A stretch of DNA of 64,000 nucleotides from Parabacteroides johnsonii DSM 18315 (GTDB lineage: Bacteria > Bacteroidota > Bacteroidia > Bacteroidales > Tannerellaceae). The position numbers and the translations under genes are program-made. Below the pieces are notes generated by a model. It worked only from the letters and a program-made list of their open reading frames with translations. It was not told where the DNA came from and searched no databases. Below are positions 54,281-63,830 of the stretch, piece by piece (position 1 is the stretch's first letter; each line of letters begins with the position of its first letter). The DNA lies in contig NZ_CP102285.1 in NCBI RefSeq assembly GCF_025151045.1, forward strand, positions 620,001 to 684,000, read 5' to 3'.

Positions 54281-57200
54281 AACCGGGATTCTTTATAGAC
54301 CGTCCCGTTTTCTCGACAGTACTTTCTTTGGTGATTGTTATTGTTGGGATTATCGGATTGGTGATGTTGCCGGTGGACCAGTATCCGCAGATCACTCCGC
54401 CGGTTGTGAAGATTAGTGCCTCGTATCCGGGTGCAAGTGCTATGACGGTATCGCAAGCTGTTGCAACTCCTATCGAACAGGAGTTGAATGGTACGCCGGG
54501 TATGATCTATATGCAAAGTAGTAGCTCTAATTCGGGAGGTTTGACTATCACTGTCACGTTCGATGTGAATGCGAATCCAGACCTTTCGGCCGTAGAAATC
54601 CAGAACCGTGTGAAACTGGCGGAATCCCGTTTACCGGCAGACGTTGTGCAGAACGGTATCACGGTAGAAAAACAATCAGCCAGTCAGTTGATGACACTGA
54701 GCCTACTTTCGGACGATCCTCGTTTCGACGAGATCTATTTGAGTAACTTTGCGACTATTAATGTGTTGGATGTGCTGCGTCGTATTCCCGGTGTCGGTCG
54801 TGTCTCGAATATCGGTAGCCGTTATTATGGTATGCAGATCTGGGTTTATCCGGATCGTTTGGCAAACATGGGGTTGACAGTAAAGGACTTGCAGAATGCC
54901 CTGAAAGAACAAAACAGCGAATCGGCGGCCGGTGAGTTAGGAAAACAACCTGTATTGGATGTCGATATCACGCTGCCTGTTACTGCCAGAGGACGTTTGT
55001 CTACGGTAAAGGAGTTCGAAGATATTGTAGTTCGTGCCAATCCGGATGGCTCTATTGTCCGTATTCGTGATGTGGCAAGAGTTTCACTTGAAGCCTCTTC
55101 TTATTCGACGGAAAGTGGATTGAACGGAAAAAATGCGGCTATACTTGCTATCTATATGCTACCGGGAGCCAATGCACTGGAGGTAGCTACGAATGTAAAG
55201 GAAGCGATGAAAGAGATCAGCCAGAACTTTCCTGAAGGACTGGAATATAAGTTCCCCTTCGATGCAACCGAATATATATCGCAATCTATCCATGAGGTAT
55301 ATAAAACCTTGTTTGAAGCCTTGTTCCTGGTTGTATTGGTGGTATTCTTGTCTTTGCAGAACTGGCGTGCAGCCTTGATACCGACAATCGCCGTCCCTAT
55401 CTCTCTGATCGGAACATTCGGTTTTATGCTAATTATGGGTTTCTCGCTCAACATGTTGACATTGTTAGGCTTGATTCTGGCAATCGGTATCGTGGTGGAT
55501 GATGCGATCGTCGTGGTAGAAAATGTGGAACGTTTGATGCATGAAGAACATCTGACGGCTCGTGAGGCTACTCATAAAGCCATGCATGAGTTGTCGGGAG
55601 CCTTGATTGCTACCTCTATGGTGTTGGCGGCCGTGTTTGTTCCCGTTAGCTTTTTGAGTGGAATTACCGGAGCTTTATATCGTCAATTCTCCATTACGAT
55701 CGTAGTCTCCGTACTGTTATCCACAGTTGTGGCGTTGACGTTAAGCCCTGCCATGTGTGCGATTATCCTACGCCCAAACAGGAAGAAAAAGAATATTGTT
55801 TTTCGTAAGATCAATATCTGGTTGGCCAAAGGAAATAGTAAATACGGGCATTTATTGGAAAAAGCGATTCAGAATCCGAGGCGTATCTTGGCTGGTTTCG
55901 GAATGGTGATCGTGTTTATCTTCGTGTTGAACCGGGTGATCCCGACCAGCTTTATCCCCGAAGAAGACCAAGGGTTCTTTACAGTCGAACTGGTGATGCC
56001 CGAGGGAGCGACTTTGGAACGCACGCGTAAAGTCACAGACCGCGCCATCGCTTTTATCGAGAATCTGCCGGCTGTCGCATATGTACAGAATGTGACCGGT
56101 AGCAGCACGCGTGTCGGAACTTCGCAGAGCCGTTCCACCCTGACCGTTATTCTGAAACCTTGGGAAGAACGCAAATCTTCCAATATGGGAGTAGAGGACG
56201 TAATGGAACAATGTCGTAAAGAGTTCTTATATTATCCAGAGATACTGGCCTACCTGAACCGTCCTCCTGTAATTCCTGGGTTAGGAGAGAGTGGAGGTTT
56301 GGAAATGCAACTAGAGGCTCGTGGCGATGCCAGCTGGGAAAACTTGGTGGCAGCTACCGACACTTTTATGCTCTACGCATCGCAAGCGCCGGAACTGACA
56401 GGTGTGTCATCTGCCTTGCAGTCGGAGATACCGCAGCTCTACTTCAATGTGGACCGTGATCGCGCGAAGTTCCTCGGTATTCCGTTGACGGATATCTTCT
56501 CGACCATGAAGGCTTATTTGGGTTCTGTCTATGTAAACGATTTTAACATGTTCAATCGTATATATAAAGTATATATCCAGGCAGAAGCTCCATATCGTGC
56601 AACGCGTGATAATCTTGGTCTGTTTTTCGTCCGTGCACAGAACGGTTCGATGGTTCCGTTGACTGCACTGGGAACGACCAGCTATACGACCGGACCGGGG
56701 ACGATTAAACGTTTTAATATGTTTACGACAGCCGCTATCAGTGCTGTTGCTGCTCCCGGATATAGCTCGGGCGAAGCAATGGCCGCTATGCAAAGGATTG
56801 CTCGCGAGCATCTTCCGGAGAATATCGGATTGGAGTGGAGCGGACTTTCCTATCAGGAGAAAAAGGCTGGCGGACAGACTGGATTCGTGCTGGCGTTGGT
56901 ATTCCTTTTCGTGTTCCTTTTCCTGGCTGCCCAATATGAAAGCTGGATCGTGCCGATTGCCGTACTGCTTTCATTACCGGTAGCTGCATTGGGAGCTTAT
57001 CTCGGAATATGGGTGACGGGCCTGCATAATGACATTTATTTTCAAATCGGTCTGGTGACGTTGATCGGTCTGGCGGCAAAGAATGCGATCCTGATTGTCG
57101 AGTTTGCCAAAATACAGGTCGATTCCGGAGTCGAGGTTGTCAAAGCCGCCCTTCATGCTGCCCGGATGCGTTTCCGTCCGATCCTGATGACCTCATTGGC

Positions 57201-57405
57201 ATTTGTTTTGGGTATGCTTCCGATGGTACTGGCAAGCGGACCGGGTTCTGCTTCACGTCATAGTATCGGCACAGGTGTATTCTTTGGGATGCTGGTCGCC
57301 ATCACAGTCGGAATTGTTTTGGTTCCTTTCTTCTTTGTTTTGATTTACAAGATAAAAGGTAAAGTCAGAATGGAACGTATTCTTCGTCGAACAACAAGAA
57401 AATAA
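54277..57405 (+). CDS. RND multidrug efflux pump (AcrB/HAE1 family)
   Basis: 1042 residues, standard AcrB length, with 12 membrane helices and two large periplasmic loops. Start MKPGFFIDRPVFSTVLSLV is typical. The proton-relay pair of aspartates in helix 4 is present (AIGIVVDDAIVVVENVER), followed by LSGALIATSMVLAAVFVPVSF; the second half has VTLIGLAAKNAILIVEFAK with the relay lysine. It captures drugs or bile-type compounds from the periplasm and outer leaflet and expels them via the adaptor and outer-membrane protein encoded next to it. Confidence 0.96.
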   Translation: MKPGFFIDRPVFSTVLSLVIVIVGIIGLVMLPVDQYPQITPPVVKISASYPGASAMTVSQAVATPIEQELNGTPGMIYMQSSSSNSGGLTITVTFDVNANPDLSAVEIQNRVKLAESRLPADVVQNGITVEKQSASQLMTLSLLSDDPRFDEIYLSNFATINVLDVLRRIPGVGRVSNIGSRYYGMQIWVYPDRLANMGLTVKDLQNALKEQNSESAAGELGKQPVLDVDITLPVTARGRLSTVKEFEDIVVRANPDGSIVRIRDVARVSLEASSYSTESGLNGKNAAILAIYMLPGANALEVATNVKEAMKEISQNFPEGLEYKFPFDATEYISQSIHEVYKTLFEALFLVVLVVFLSLQNWRAALIPTIAVPISLIGTFGFMLIMGFSLNMLTLLGLILAIGIVVDDAIVVVENVERLMHEEHLTAREATHKAMHELSGALIATSMVLAAVFVPVSFLSGITGALYRQFSITIVVSVLLSTVVALTLSPAMCAIILRPNRKKKNIVFRKINIWLAKGNSKYGHLLEKAIQNPRRILAGFGMVIVFIFVLNRVIPTSFIPEEDQGFFTVELVMPEGATLERTRKVTDRAIAFIENLPAVAYVQNVTGSSTRVGTSQSRSTLTVILKPWEERKSSNMGVEDVMEQCRKEFLYYPEILAYLNRPPVIPGLGESGGLEMQLEARGDASWENLVAATDTFMLYASQAPELTGVSSALQSEIPQLYFNVDRDRAKFLGIPLTDIFSTMKAYLGSVYVNDFNMFNRIYKVYIQAEAPYRATRDNLGLFFVRAQNGSMVPLTALGTTSYTTGPGTIKRFNMFTTAAISAVAAPGYSSGEAMAAMQRIAREHLPENIGLEWSGLSYQEKKAGGQTGFVLALVFLFVFLFLAAQYESWIVPIAVLLSLPVAALGAYLGIWVTGLHNDIYFQIGLVTLIGLAAKNAILIVEFAKIQVDSGVEVVKAALHAARMRFRPILMTSLAFVLGMLPMVLASGPGSASRHSIGTGVFFGMLVAITVGIVLVPFFFVLIYKIKGKVRMERILRRTTRK

Positions 57406-57410
57406 TTACA

Positions 57411-58781
57411 ATGAAACAAAATATCTATGTATTCATGGTCCTGTCCCTTACGCTGGCACTTTCTTCCTGCAAGATCGGTAAGAAGTACGCTCGCCCTGAA
57501 CTGGACCTTCCGGAAGAGATTGTGGCAGGGGCGGATACCGCTTCGATCGACAGCATTCCTTGGCAGAGCCTGTATGCCGATACGACTTTGCAGCGCCTGA
57601 TCACCATTGCTCTTGATAATAATAAAGATATGAAGATTGCCGCGGCGAAAATAAAGGAGATGATCGCCACGAAACGGATCACTTTCGCTGAGCAGTTTCC
57701 AGAAATAGGGGCTCGGATCTACGGACAGAAAGAGCGTCTGAATTATGGAGGTGATGACCCGAAGCCTGATCCTGAATACGGAGCCAAGCTGACCCTTTCG
57801 TGGGAATTGGATCTGTGGGGGAATCTCCGCTGGGCAAACGAAGCGGGGATTGCTGCCTACCTGCAATCGGTGGAAGCACGTCGTGCCTTGCAGATGACGT
57901 TGGTGGCGGAAGTGGCTGCCGCTTATTATGAGCTTTGCGCGCTCGATCAGGAACAGGCCATTGTGCGTCACACCTTGGCTGCACGTCGCGAGGGCGTCCG
58001 ACTGGCTAAGCTGCGTTTTGAAGGAGGTCTGACTTCCGAGACGTCCTACAGTCAGGCACAGGTGGAGTTGGCACGTACGGAGACCTTGCTTCCTTCGCTT
58101 GAACAGAAGATCAAGATAAAGGAGAATGACCTTTCTTTCCTGCTTGGACAGTATTCAGGGGATGTCCCGCGCGGATTGTCCTTGCGTGAACAGCATTTGC
58201 CGGCAACATTGCCGGTCGGCCTGCCTTCTTCCTTGCTTGAACGGCGCCCGGACATGCGGCAAGCGGAGCAAAAACTGCGTGAAGCGAATGCCAGGGTAGG
58301 AGTGGCTCAAACCGATCTTTTCCCGAAGATTAGCCTGACTGGTAATTTAGGCTTTGAAAACGAAGAACTGACGAATTTCATCAAGAGTCCCGCTTGGTTT
58401 CTTGCTGGCGATTTATTGCAACCATTGTTTGCTATGGGTAAGAACAAAGCAAAACTGAAAGCGGCTCGTGCCCGCTATGAGCAGGAAGTATATAATTACC
58501 AGAAAAGCGTGCTCGGTGCTTTTAAAGAAGTGGGCAATGCAATCATCACGATCCGCAAGGCAAAGGAGGTTCGCCTGTCATACGAGAGATTGCTCAATGC
58601 TGCCGATACTTACCTTCAGTTGGCACAATTGCAGTATATCAACGGTGTCACCAGCTATATGGATGTTCTTGATGCCCAGCGTGGTTTGCTTGACGCCCAA
58701 CTTAGCCTGAACAAGGCGATGCTTGACGAATTACTGTCGACGGTCTACCTTTATAAGGCGTTGGGAGGAGGTTGGGAGTAA
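57411..58781 (+). CDS. RND outer-membrane factor (NodT/OprM type lipoprotein)
   Basis: 456 residues. Lipobox ALSSC (C20) and the usual mature start KIGKKYARPELDLPE place it in the NodT/OprM group of TolC-like proteins. Two outer-membrane-efflux repeats follow, with LSWELDLWGNLRWANEA, the LLERRPDMRQAEQKLREANA motif and LAQLQYINGVTSYMDVLDAQ in the second repeat. It completes the tripartite pump with the two upstream genes (5 bp downstream of the pump gene). Confidence 0.95.
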   Translation: MKQNIYVFMVLSLTLALSSCKIGKKYARPELDLPEEIVAGADTASIDSIPWQSLYADTTLQRLITIALDNNKDMKIAAAKIKEMIATKRITFAEQFPEIGARIYGQKERLNYGGDDPKPDPEYGAKLTLSWELDLWGNLRWANEAGIAAYLQSVEARRALQMTLVAEVAAAYYELCALDQEQAIVRHTLAARREGVRLAKLRFEGGLTSETSYSQAQVELARTETLLPSLEQKIKIKENDLSFLLGQYSGDVPRGLSLREQHLPATLPVGLPSSLLERRPDMRQAEQKLREANARVGVAQTDLFPKISLTGNLGFENEELTNFIKSPAWFLAGDLLQPLFAMGKNKAKLKAARARYEQEVYNYQKSVLGAFKEVGNAIITIRKAKEVRLSYERLLNAADTYLQLAQLQYINGVTSYMDVLDAQRGLLDAQLSLNKAMLDELLSTVYLYKALGGGWE

Positions 58782-58797
58782 AGCCAACTGATTTCTG

Positions 58798-58844
58798 AAA
58801 GCCCCTTTTCCTTTGGTCAACCAAGGGGAAAAGGGGCTTTTTTG
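58798..58844 (+). terminator. Terminator of the RND operon
   Basis: AAAGCCCCTTTTCC pairs with GGGGAAAAGGGGCTTT, extended by TTGG/CCAA, followed by a T-run. Confidence 0.9.
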
Positions 58845-58860
58845 ATACCGAAAATCTCAC

Positions 58861-58868
58861 TATCTTTG
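58861..58868 (+). promoter_or_regulatory. Promoter -7 element of the nitroreductase-Maf operon
   Basis: TATCTTTG, 34 nt before the ATG at 58903. Confidence 0.55.
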
Positions 58869-58902
58869 TTTCCTCTTTCGCAATCAATAAAGTAAAGTAG
58901 AT

Positions 58903-59463
58903 ATGGAAAGTTTCGCAACATTAATAAAGAGTAGAAGAAGTACCCGTAAATTCACGGACCAGTTATTGAATCCGGAGCAGGTGGAAATGATATTGAAAGC
59001 CGCCTTGATGGCACCGGCTTCCAAACGGAAGAATCCCTGGCAGTTCGTTGTCGTGGAGGACAAGGAAATGTTGGCTAAGTTGTCGGTATGCAAACCGGCA
59101 GGAGCTGCGTTCCTGAAAGATTGCGCGTTGGCCGTTGTTGTGCTGGCGAATGTGATGGAAAGCGATGTTTGGGTGGAAGATGCTTCGATTGCTTCTATCT
59201 ATATGCAATTGCAGGCCGAAGATTTGGGATTGGGCAGTTGCTGGTGCCAGATCCGTAATCGGCAGACGGAAGACGATGCGGATGCTGCGCAGTATGTGCG
59301 GGGACTGCTCGATGTGCCTTACCAACTGGAAGTCTTGTCCATCATCGGCATAGGATATAAGGATCAGGAACGTAAGCCGTTTGACGAATCACATCTGCAG
59401 TGGGAAAAGATACATCTTGGAACTTTCCGCATGCCAACTGAAGACAAACAGGAGGAAGCATGA
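58903..59463 (+). CDS. Nitroreductase-family FMN oxidoreductase
   Basis: 186 residues. Motifs: IKSRRSTRKFTDQLLNPEQ (FMN phosphate), APASKRKNPWQFVVVEDKE, and SIYMQLQAEDLGLGSCWCQI. Related to but distinct from the nitroreductase at 40116. First gene of a four-gene operon; its end overlaps the next start by 4 bp. Substrate unknown. Confidence 0.93.
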   Translation: MESFATLIKSRRSTRKFTDQLLNPEQVEMILKAALMAPASKRKNPWQFVVVEDKEMLAKLSVCKPAGAAFLKDCALAVVVLANVMESDVWVEDASIASIYMQLQAEDLGLGSCWCQIRNRQTEDDADAAQYVRGLLDVPYQLEVLSIIGIGYKDQERKPFDESHLQWEKIHLGTFRMPTEDKQEEA

Positions 59464-60227
59464 AAGTCATTTTTTTAGGTTCTGGCAACCTGGCGACACG
59501 TCTGTCTCTCGAAATGCATCGCAAAGGGATACGGATCGGACAGGTGTATAGCCATACGCCGGAAAATGCGCAACAGCTGGCCGCCCTGTTGGGCTGTCCC
59601 TGGACAACCGATCCTGAAGCTGTCGAGACGGATGCCGACCTGTATGTCTTTTCCTTAAAAGATACGGTTTTGGTGGATGTAATTGCCCGTGTAAGGCCGA
59701 ACGACGGCTTGTGGGTGCATACGGCAGGTAGTATGCCGATGGATGTTTTCAGCGGCCATACGGCCAATTACGGAGTTCTGTATCCGATGCAGACATTTAG
59801 CAAAACGCGTGAGGTAGATTTCAGTGTGATTCCTTTTTTTCTTGAAGCCAATACGTCTGAAAATGCCGGTAAGTTGCAACAATTGGCGGAGAAACTTTCG
59901 GGAAATGTCCGTTTCCTGTCGTCCGACAAACGTAAATGTTTGCATCTGGCAGCTGTCTTTGCCTGCAATTTTACCAACCATATTTATGCGTTGGCTGTTA
60001 AATTATTGCAGGAACAGGATATACCGGCCAATGTTCTGCTGCCGCTTATAGACGAGACGGCAGCTAAGATACACACGATGCCGCCGAAGGTGGCGCAGAC
60101 TGGTCCGGCTATCCGGTATGATGAGAATGTGATCAATAAACATTTGGCTATGCTGGGCGATTCTGATATGCGGTCGATCTACCAGCTAATCAGCCAAAGT
60201 ATACATAAGGAGGCACAACATGAGTAG
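59460..60227 (+). CDS. Rossmann-fold/DUF2520 protein (NADP oxidoreductase-like)
   Basis: 255 residues. The N-terminal domain (about 1-120) is a dinucleotide-binding fold with [17 protein letters not shown] (GxGNxA), as in ProC-like reductases. The C-terminal half is the all-helical DUF2520 (about 130-250, [51 protein letters not shown]). The family is conserved in Bacteroidetes with no proven reaction. It overlaps the genes on both sides (4 and 8 bp), so expression is coupled to the KdsC-type phosphatase. Confidence 0.9.
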   Translation: MKVIFLGSGNLATRLSLEMHRKGIRIGQVYSHTPENAQQLAALLGCPWTTDPEAVETDADLYVFSLKDTVLVDVIARVRPNDGLWVHTAGSMPMDVFSGHTANYGVLYPMQTFSKTREVDFSVIPFFLEANTSENAGKLQQLAEKLSGNVRFLSSDKRKCLHLAAVFACNFTNHIYALAVKLLQEQDIPANVLLPLIDETAAKIHTMPPKVAQTGPAIRYDENVINKHLAMLGDSDMRSIYQLISQSIHKEAQHE

Positions 60228-60741
60228 TATCAATTATGATTTGAGTAAGATAAAGGCTTTTGTTTTTGATGTGGACGGTGTTTTGTCCTGTGATGTAATT
60301 CCTTTGCACCCGAACGGCGATCCTATGCGTACCGTTAATATAAAGGACGGCTATGCTTTGCAGCTTGCTGTTAAAAAAGGCTATCATGTAGCCATTATTA
60401 CGGGAGGCTATACGGAAGCGGTACGGATACGCTTTTCGCGTCTCGGCATTACCCATATTTATATGAAAAGTGCCGTGAAAGTTCACGATTATAAGGATTT
60501 TCTGAAAAAGACCGGTTTGCAGCCCGAAGAGGTCATGTATGCTGGAGATGATATTCCTGATTACGAAGTAATGACAATGGTCGGCCTGCCTGTGGCACCC
60601 GCTGATGCGGCTCCTGAGATCAAGCGTATCGCCAAATATATCTCCCACAAGAACGGGGGGGACGGCGTTGCCCGCGATATAATCGAACAAACCATGAAAG
60701 CCCAGGGCCACTGGATGGGTGACGAGGCTTTCGGCTGGTAG
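60220..60741 (+). CDS. kdsC: KdsC-type HAD phosphatase (KDO 8-phosphate phosphatase)
   Basis: 173 residues, no cap domain, as in KdsC. HAD motif 1 is [13 protein letters not shown] (DxDG), motif 2 ITGG, and motif 4 [12 protein letters not shown]. KdsC removes phosphate from 3-deoxy-D-manno-octulosonate 8-phosphate for lipopolysaccharide core synthesis. A related sugar-acid phosphatase function is the alternative. Cytosolic tetramer. Overlaps the DUF2520 gene by 8 bp. Confidence 0.9.
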   Translation: MSSINYDLSKIKAFVFDVDGVLSCDVIPLHPNGDPMRTVNIKDGYALQLAVKKGYHVAIITGGYTEAVRIRFSRLGITHIYMKSAVKVHDYKDFLKKTGLQPEEVMYAGDDIPDYEVMTMVGLPVAPADAAPEIKRIAKYISHKNGGDGVARDIIEQTMKAQGHWMGDEAFGW

Positions 60742-60764
60742 AACGAAACTGATAAAATTGGATA

Positions 60765-61355
60765 ATGAAAAGCATACTCCCTAACCTGAGTCAATATAAA
60801 ATTGTATTAGGCTCCAACTCTCCCCGGAGGCGCGAATTGCTGGCAGGATTGGATATTGACTTTGAAGTACAGACGATCCCGGGTATAGACGAATCCTTTC
60901 CCAAAACACTGCGGCCAGACGAGGTTCCGGTCTATATCGCCAGGAAAAAGGCTGAAGCCTACATCTCTTCGATGTTGGCAGACGAATTGTTGATTACTGC
61001 CGATACGATCGTGTGGACTTTCGGTGAAATTTTAGGTAAACCGAAAGACCGCGAAGACGCTATCGCCATGCTTCGGAAACTGTCCGGGCGTGTACATGAG
61101 GTGATTACCGGTGTTTGTATTACGACAAAAGAGAAAACGGTTTCTTTTTCAGCTTCATCGGCCGTTTGTTTTGCCAGCCTGGATGATGACGAGATCGTCT
61201 ACTATGTCGATAAATACTGCCCGTTTGATAAGGCCGGTAGCTACGGTATACAGGAATGGATCGGTTACGTGGCGGTCGAAGCTATCAACGGCAGCTTTTA
61301 TAATGTGATGGGACTACCGGTCAGGCTGCTTTATCAGGAGTTGAAGAAGTTCTGA
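60765..61355 (+). CDS. maf: Maf-family nucleotide pyrophosphatase
   Basis: 196 residues. Family motifs: LGSNSPRRRELLAGL at the start, ITADTIVWTFGEILGKPKDRED, and SYGIQEWIGYVAVEAINGSFYNVMGLP near the end (shown here as IQEWIG and GSFYNVMGLP). Maf proteins hydrolyse non-standard nucleoside triphosphates such as dTTP/UTP or modified ones, cleaning the pool. Last gene of the operon. Confidence 0.95.
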   Translation: MKSILPNLSQYKIVLGSNSPRRRELLAGLDIDFEVQTIPGIDESFPKTLRPDEVPVYIARKKAEAYISSMLADELLITADTIVWTFGEILGKPKDREDAIAMLRKLSGRVHEVITGVCITTKEKTVSFSASSAVCFASLDDDEIVYYVDKYCPFDKAGSYGIQEWIGYVAVEAINGSFYNVMGLPVRLLYQELKKF

Positions 61356-61417
61356 AGATTGGACAAAATTCTATGTTTTAGGGTGATTTATTGAAGGTAA
61401 GGCGAATAGGAAGTCCG

Positions 61418-61425
61418 TATTTTTG
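61418..61425 (+). promoter_or_regulatory. Promoter -7 element of the GH31 gene
   Basis: TATTTTTG, 20 nt before the ATG at 61446; gives a very short leader. Confidence 0.45.
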
Positions 61426-61445
61426 TGATATTAATTTTAAATATC

Positions 61446-63830
61446 ATGAAAAAGATCTACTATTTGCTTGTGTGTCTGTTTTTCCTGCAATCCGTTTTTG
61501 CAGCAAGGGAGAAACAGATCTTCGATATCCGTTTGCAGAATGGGTTGAATATGAATGTGGAAGTTTGTACGGATGGAATATTCCGGATTCGGGTTACTCC
61601 TCATTCAACCTTTTCTGAGTCGTTGATGCAACGCTACGGAATTATTAAAACGGATTGGAGTCCGGTTCCGGTTTCCCAAAAAGACAATAAACAACAGTTT
61701 GAAGTATCGACCGGTGCCTATCGGCTGAAAATCGATAAAAAGACCGGTGCTATATCTGTTTCTGACCGGAAGGGGCGGGTGATTATCGAGAAAGTAATCT
61801 TTCTTACCTCTGCCGATCCGTTGTGTACTGACCTGGGAGAAGTGATCAATGCCAAATACAAGGACATGAAAGTCCCCAACAATGGTACGATCATCGGCGA
61901 CGACAAAAATCCGGGAAGTATGAAAGACCAGGCGGAAACCGGCGATTATAAGAACGTCAGTATCCTTTCGATTTCGCTGAAGGACGGCGAACGTTTCTAT
62001 GGTGGTGGCAGTACCAGTCGCGACCATATTCAGCATCGGGGTGAACTGTTGCGTATGTGGACCACTTACCAACATACCGAGATTCCGATGCCTTTTATGA
62101 TCAGTTCCGAAAATTGGGGTATCTTCAACAACACGACACGGAAGAATTTTTTCGATATCGGCAGCTACCAGCCGGATGTTTTCTCTATTTATAATACGAC
62201 GGACGAGGCGGATTTCTATTTGATGTTCGGCAGTTCGATGCCTGATGTGATCAACGATTATACGGCTATTACCGGCCGACCTTACTTATTGCCGAAATAT
62301 GCATACGGGTTGTGTTTTGGTCCGAATATGCTGGAAGACCAATTCGACATTCTGAATGATGCCGTACGTTTTCGTGAGATGGGGGTCCCTTGTGACCTAT
62401 TCTGGCTCGAACCTCAATGGATGGAGAAACGCTATGATTTCTCGACCAAAAAGAAATGGAACTATCAGAAGTTTTCGGCTGAAGCTTATTGGGATTCCAC
62501 TCGCTATCCGAAGAAGGAAAACCACCGTCTGCTTATCGGTCGTCTACATGGGATGGGGTATCATATGGGACTTTGGCTCTGTATCGAGTATGATCTGAGC
62601 GTTCCGGAGGAGGATGCGTTGGCGAAAGCGATGGGAAAGCCTCTTTCCGGCCAGGAGCATTGGATGGAGCATTTGAAAAATTTTGTGGATAATGGCGTGG
62701 ACGGTTTCAAGATGGACCCGGCACGTACAATAGATGAACATCCGAATTTTAAGTATTACAACGGACATACCGATAAAGAGATGCATAACCTGAACCAGAT
62801 CCTTCTGCCGAAGCAGATGTACAAGATGATGCGTGAACATACAGGACTTCGTTCCTGGCATCATTATACTGCCGGTTGGTCGGGAACGCAGCACTGGAGT
62901 GCTTCCACCAGCGGTGATAACGGGGGAGGGCGTACGGCGCTGTTCGACCAGTTGAACTTGGGTATGAGTGGTTTTCTTAATACTTCTTGCGACGTGATGA
63001 ATGTCAATAAGGACGAGGAGTTGCAAAGCCTTCATTTTGGCCTTTTCCTGCCATGGGTGCAGATCAATAGTTGGTATTCGTTGCATCAGCCGTTCTATTT
63101 CCCAGAGAAAGAAAAGAAGATGTACCGGGATTATGTGAAGCTGCGTTACGCGTTGATGCCCTATATTTATTCGGCGGCGCTGGAAGGGGCGCAGACCGGT
63201 ATGCCGATCGTACGCTCCATGCCTTTGATGTTTCCAGATGACCGCAAGACGGATGATATGGTCTACCAGTATATGTTCGGCCAAAATTTTTTAGTCGGTA
63301 TCTTTAGTGATTCGATCTACCTGCCGAAAGGGAACTGGTTTGACTTTTGGACAGGAGAAAAATTGGCCGGCGGAAGGGAAATCAAGCATGTGATACCTGA
63401 TAACCGCGCAGGGTTGCTGTTCGTACGCGAAGGGGCGATTATACCGTTCCAAAAAGATATGCAATTCATAGGAGAGAAGCCGTTGGATACCTTGATGGTG
63501 AAAGTATTTCCCAAAGATATCTCTTCCTATACGATGTATGAAGATGATGGTAAAACATATGATTATGAAAATGGAGCGATTGCCGCAACCCGTTTTGAAT
63601 GTAAGCAGAGCGGACGGACAGTTGAGTTCACTGTCTTCCCGGTGGAAGGATCGTATGACGGCATGTGCAAAGCACGGACATACGAATTGGAGATCGACGT
63701 CCCGCAGCGCCCGTCGGAAGTACTGGTAAACAATATTCCGGTAACAGACTGGCAGTATGGCGACGATCATAAGGTACGCGTCAGCTTACATCAGGAAAAT
63801 AACGAACAGGTGAAAGCCATACTTCGTTAG
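61446..63830 (+). CDS. Secreted GH31 alpha-glycosidase
   Basis: 794 residues from the ATG at 61446, where a signal peptide begins (to about 20, VFAA). An N-terminal beta-sandwich (about 25-260) leads into the catalytic barrel: LPKYAYGLCFGPN, PCDLFWLEPQWMEK, GVDGFKMDPARTI with the presumed nucleophile D424, and WSASTSGDNGGG with the presumed acid/base D491. A C-terminal beta domain contains VFPKDISSYTMYEDDGKTYDY (the usual DDG motif). GH31 enzymes include alpha-glucosidases, alpha-xylosidases and sulfoquinovosidases; the KMDP in place of the common WxDMNE suggests a less usual specificity. Monocistronic, separate from the PUL at 21580-36950. Confidence 0.93.
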   Translation: MKKIYYLLVCLFFLQSVFAAREKQIFDIRLQNGLNMNVEVCTDGIFRIRVTPHSTFSESLMQRYGIIKTDWSPVPVSQKDNKQQFEVSTGAYRLKIDKKTGAISVSDRKGRVIIEKVIFLTSADPLCTDLGEVINAKYKDMKVPNNGTIIGDDKNPGSMKDQAETGDYKNVSILSISLKDGERFYGGGSTSRDHIQHRGELLRMWTTYQHTEIPMPFMISSENWGIFNNTTRKNFFDIGSYQPDVFSIYNTTDEADFYLMFGSSMPDVINDYTAITGRPYLLPKYAYGLCFGPNMLEDQFDILNDAVRFREMGVPCDLFWLEPQWMEKRYDFSTKKKWNYQKFSAEAYWDSTRYPKKENHRLLIGRLHGMGYHMGLWLCIEYDLSVPEEDALAKAMGKPLSGQEHWMEHLKNFVDNGVDGFKMDPARTIDEHPNFKYYNGHTDKEMHNLNQILLPKQMYKMMREHTGLRSWHHYTAGWSGTQHWSASTSGDNGGGRTALFDQLNLGMSGFLNTSCDVMNVNKDEELQSLHFGLFLPWVQINSWYSLHQPFYFPEKEKKMYRDYVKLRYALMPYIYSAALEGAQTGMPIVRSMPLMFPDDRKTDDMVYQYMFGQNFLVGIFSDSIYLPKGNWFDFWTGEKLAGGREIKHVIPDNRAGLLFVREGAIIPFQKDMQFIGEKPLDTLMVKVFPKDISSYTMYEDDGKTYDYENGAIAATRFECKQSGRTVEFTVFPVEGSYDGMCKARTYELEIDVPQRPSEVLVNNIPVTDWQYGDDHKVRVSLHQENNEQVKAILR

